Shown here: piece by piece, positions 25,010-26,269 of the stretch
Position numbering within the stretch: the stretch's first letter is position 1
Layout of the letters: every line of letters starts with the position of its first letter
NCBI GenBank assembly: GCA_001771975.1
Contig: MERE01000168.1
Span: 1-26,269, forward strand
Direction of reading: 5' to 3'
DNA: 26,269 nucleotides
Source of the DNA: Betaproteobacteria bacterium RIFCSPLOWO2_02_FULL_68_150
GTDB lineage: Bacteria; Pseudomonadota; Gammaproteobacteria; Burkholderiales; SG8-39
Translations under genes and position numbers: made by a program
The notes under the pieces: generated by a model
Seen by the model: the letters and a program-made list of their open reading frames with translations, nothing else
Databases searched by the model: none
Told to the model about the DNA's origin: nothing

Positions 25010-26269
25010 GTGACCGTGCGCAGCCTGGCCGAGTGGCTCGAATTCATCGAGCGGCAGCATCCGCGGCCGATCGCCCTGGGACTGGAGCGCGTGCGCGAAG
25101 TTCTGGCGCGCATGCATGACAGCGCACTTGCGTGCCCGGTGTTCACGGTGGGCGGCACCAACGGCAAGGGCTCGGTCACCGCGATGCTGGAAGCGATGCT
25201 GCGCGCCGCCGGCTACCGAGTCGGGCTCTACACTTCGCCGCATCTGTTGCGCTACAGCGAGCGCGTGCGCGTAGCGGGTCGCGAGGCGGAGGACGCTGCG
25301 TTGTGCGAGGCCTTTGCCGCAGTGGAGCGCGCCCGCGCGCAGGTCCCGTTGACCTACTTCGAATTCGGCACGCTGGCAGCGGCCTGGCTGTTTGCCCGGG
25401 AACGCCTGGATGCGGCGGTGCTCGAAGTCGGCCTCGGGGGGCGGCTCGACGCGGTCAATGTCTTCGACGCCGACTGCGCCGTGATCACGAGCGTTGCCGT
25501 GGACCATGCCGAGTACCTGGGTGAGACGCGCGAAGCGATCGGGCGCGAAAAGGCCGGGATCTTTCGGCCGGGCAAGCCGGCGGTGGTGGTCGATCCGGAT
25601 CCACCCGCGAGCGTGCTGACCGAGGCGCGGCGGATCGGGAGCCTGCTCATGCTCCTGGGGCGCGACTTCGGCTATCTGGAACAGGCGGGACAGTGGAGCT
25701 ATTGGGGACCCGCGACTCGCCGCTCCGGACTCGCACCTCCGGCGCTGCGCGGCGCGGTGCAGATTCGTAATGCGAGCGGGGCGCTTGCGGCACTCGACAC
25801 GCTGCGCGCCCGGTTGCCGCTGGGGATGCAGGACATCCGGCGCGGGCTGGCGCAGGCAAGTCTGCCGGGAAGGTTTCAAGTGCTGCCGGGACGACCCCAG
25901 ATCATCCTCGACGTCGCGCACAACCCCGAAGCGGCCGCCGTGCTGGAGAAGAACGTCGCCGCCAGCGGCTATGCCGCGCGCACCATCGCGGTGTTCGCGA
26001 TGCTGCGCGACAAGGATGTCGGCGGCGTAGTGCGCGTGCTGGCGCCGCGCATCACGCGCTGGAACGTGGCGGGACTTGGCGGGCCGCGCGGCACGAGCGC
26101 CTGCGAGCTTGCCTGCGTCGTCCGCGCCTCGGGCGTCACGGCACCGGTGATGGAATACGCGACGCCCGCGGCCGCCCTCGCCGCGGCGCGGAGCGAGGCG
26201 CGCGAGGATGATAAAATTCTCGTTTTCGGATCGTTTCTGACCGTTGCGGAGGCGATCACGATGCTGGAC
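25010..26269 (+). CDS. folC: Folylpolyglutamate/dihydrofolate synthase (incomplete at window end)
   Basis: FolC adds glutamate to dihydropteroate and extends the polyglutamate tail of folates. The frame stays open for 420 codons to the last base, with no stop in the window; full family members are about 420-440 residues, so little is missing. The ATP-binding loop GGTNGKGS is at residues 48-55, followed by YTSPHLLRYSERVRV. The mid-domain segments FEFGTLAAAWLFA, LEVGLGGRLDAVN and DHAEYLG are present, as is the C-terminal domain LDVAHNPEA. The likely start is the GTG at 25010; a GTG at 25016 is the alternative, and neither has a strong ribosome binding site. Confidence 0.93.
   Translation, partial: MTVRSLAEWLEFIERQHPRPIALGLERVREVLARMHDSALACPVFTVGGTNGKGSVTAMLEAMLRAAGYRVGLYTSPHLLRYSERVRVAGREAEDAALCEAFAAVERARAQVPLTYFEFGTLAAAWLFARERLDAAVLEVGLGGRLDAVNVFDADCAVITSVAVDHAEYLGETREAIGREKAGIFRPGKPAVVVDPDPPASVLTEARRIGSLLMLLGRDFGYLEQAGQWSYWGPATRRSGLAPPALRGAVQIRNASGALAALDTLRARLPLGMQDIRRGLAQASLPGRFQVLPGRPQIILDVAHNPEAAAVLEKNVAASGYAARTIAVFAMLRDKDVGGVVRVLAPRITRWNVAGLGGPRGTSACELACVVRASGVTAPVMEYATPAAALAAARSEAREDDKILVFGSFLTVAEAITMLD

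Overview
The window is GC-rich (clearly above 60 %) bacterial chromosome. Gene content and order point to a betaproteobacterium: two long housekeeping blocks known from that class, ndk-rlmN-pilW-rodZ-ispG-hisS-yfgM-bamB-der and leuC-leuD-leuB-asd-fimV-truA-trpF-trpB-trpA-accD-folC, both lie on the + strand. I place it only to class level, from gene order and protein character, without a database search.

Positions 1-8927 hold nine + strand genes packed with overlaps or gaps of -8 to +22 nt, probably one transcription unit led by an extended -10 promoter ahead of ndk. They cover nucleotide supply (ndk), rRNA/tRNA methylation (rlmN), type IV pilus assembly (pilW), cell shape (rodZ), isoprenoid synthesis (ispG), tRNA charging (hisS), envelope protein biogenesis (yfgM, bamB) and ribosome maturation (der).

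Positions 8928-13819 are the accessory part. In many relatives der is followed by hfq-hflX-hflK-hflC; here it is followed by a hairpin, a decayed TetR-family regulator with an operator-like promoter region, a 999-residue membrane protein fused to a spermidine-synthase-like domain (the only - strand gene), and a divergent major facilitator transporter.

Positions 13820-20647 hold the leucine branch (leuCDB), aspartate-semialdehyde dehydrogenase (asd) and the peptidoglycan-binding polar organiser FimV. Positions 20715-26269 hold truA, the last tryptophan genes (trpF, trpB, trpA), the acetyl-CoA carboxylase beta subunit (accD) and folC, which runs off the window end.

Most of the window is ordinary core genome. 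No CRISPR array, insertion sequence, tRNA, rRNA or phage gene was recognised. The parts worth a second look are the large synthase-like membrane protein, the decayed TetR locus with its control region, and the fimV start region and repeats. I do not see convincing evidence for a wholly new system.
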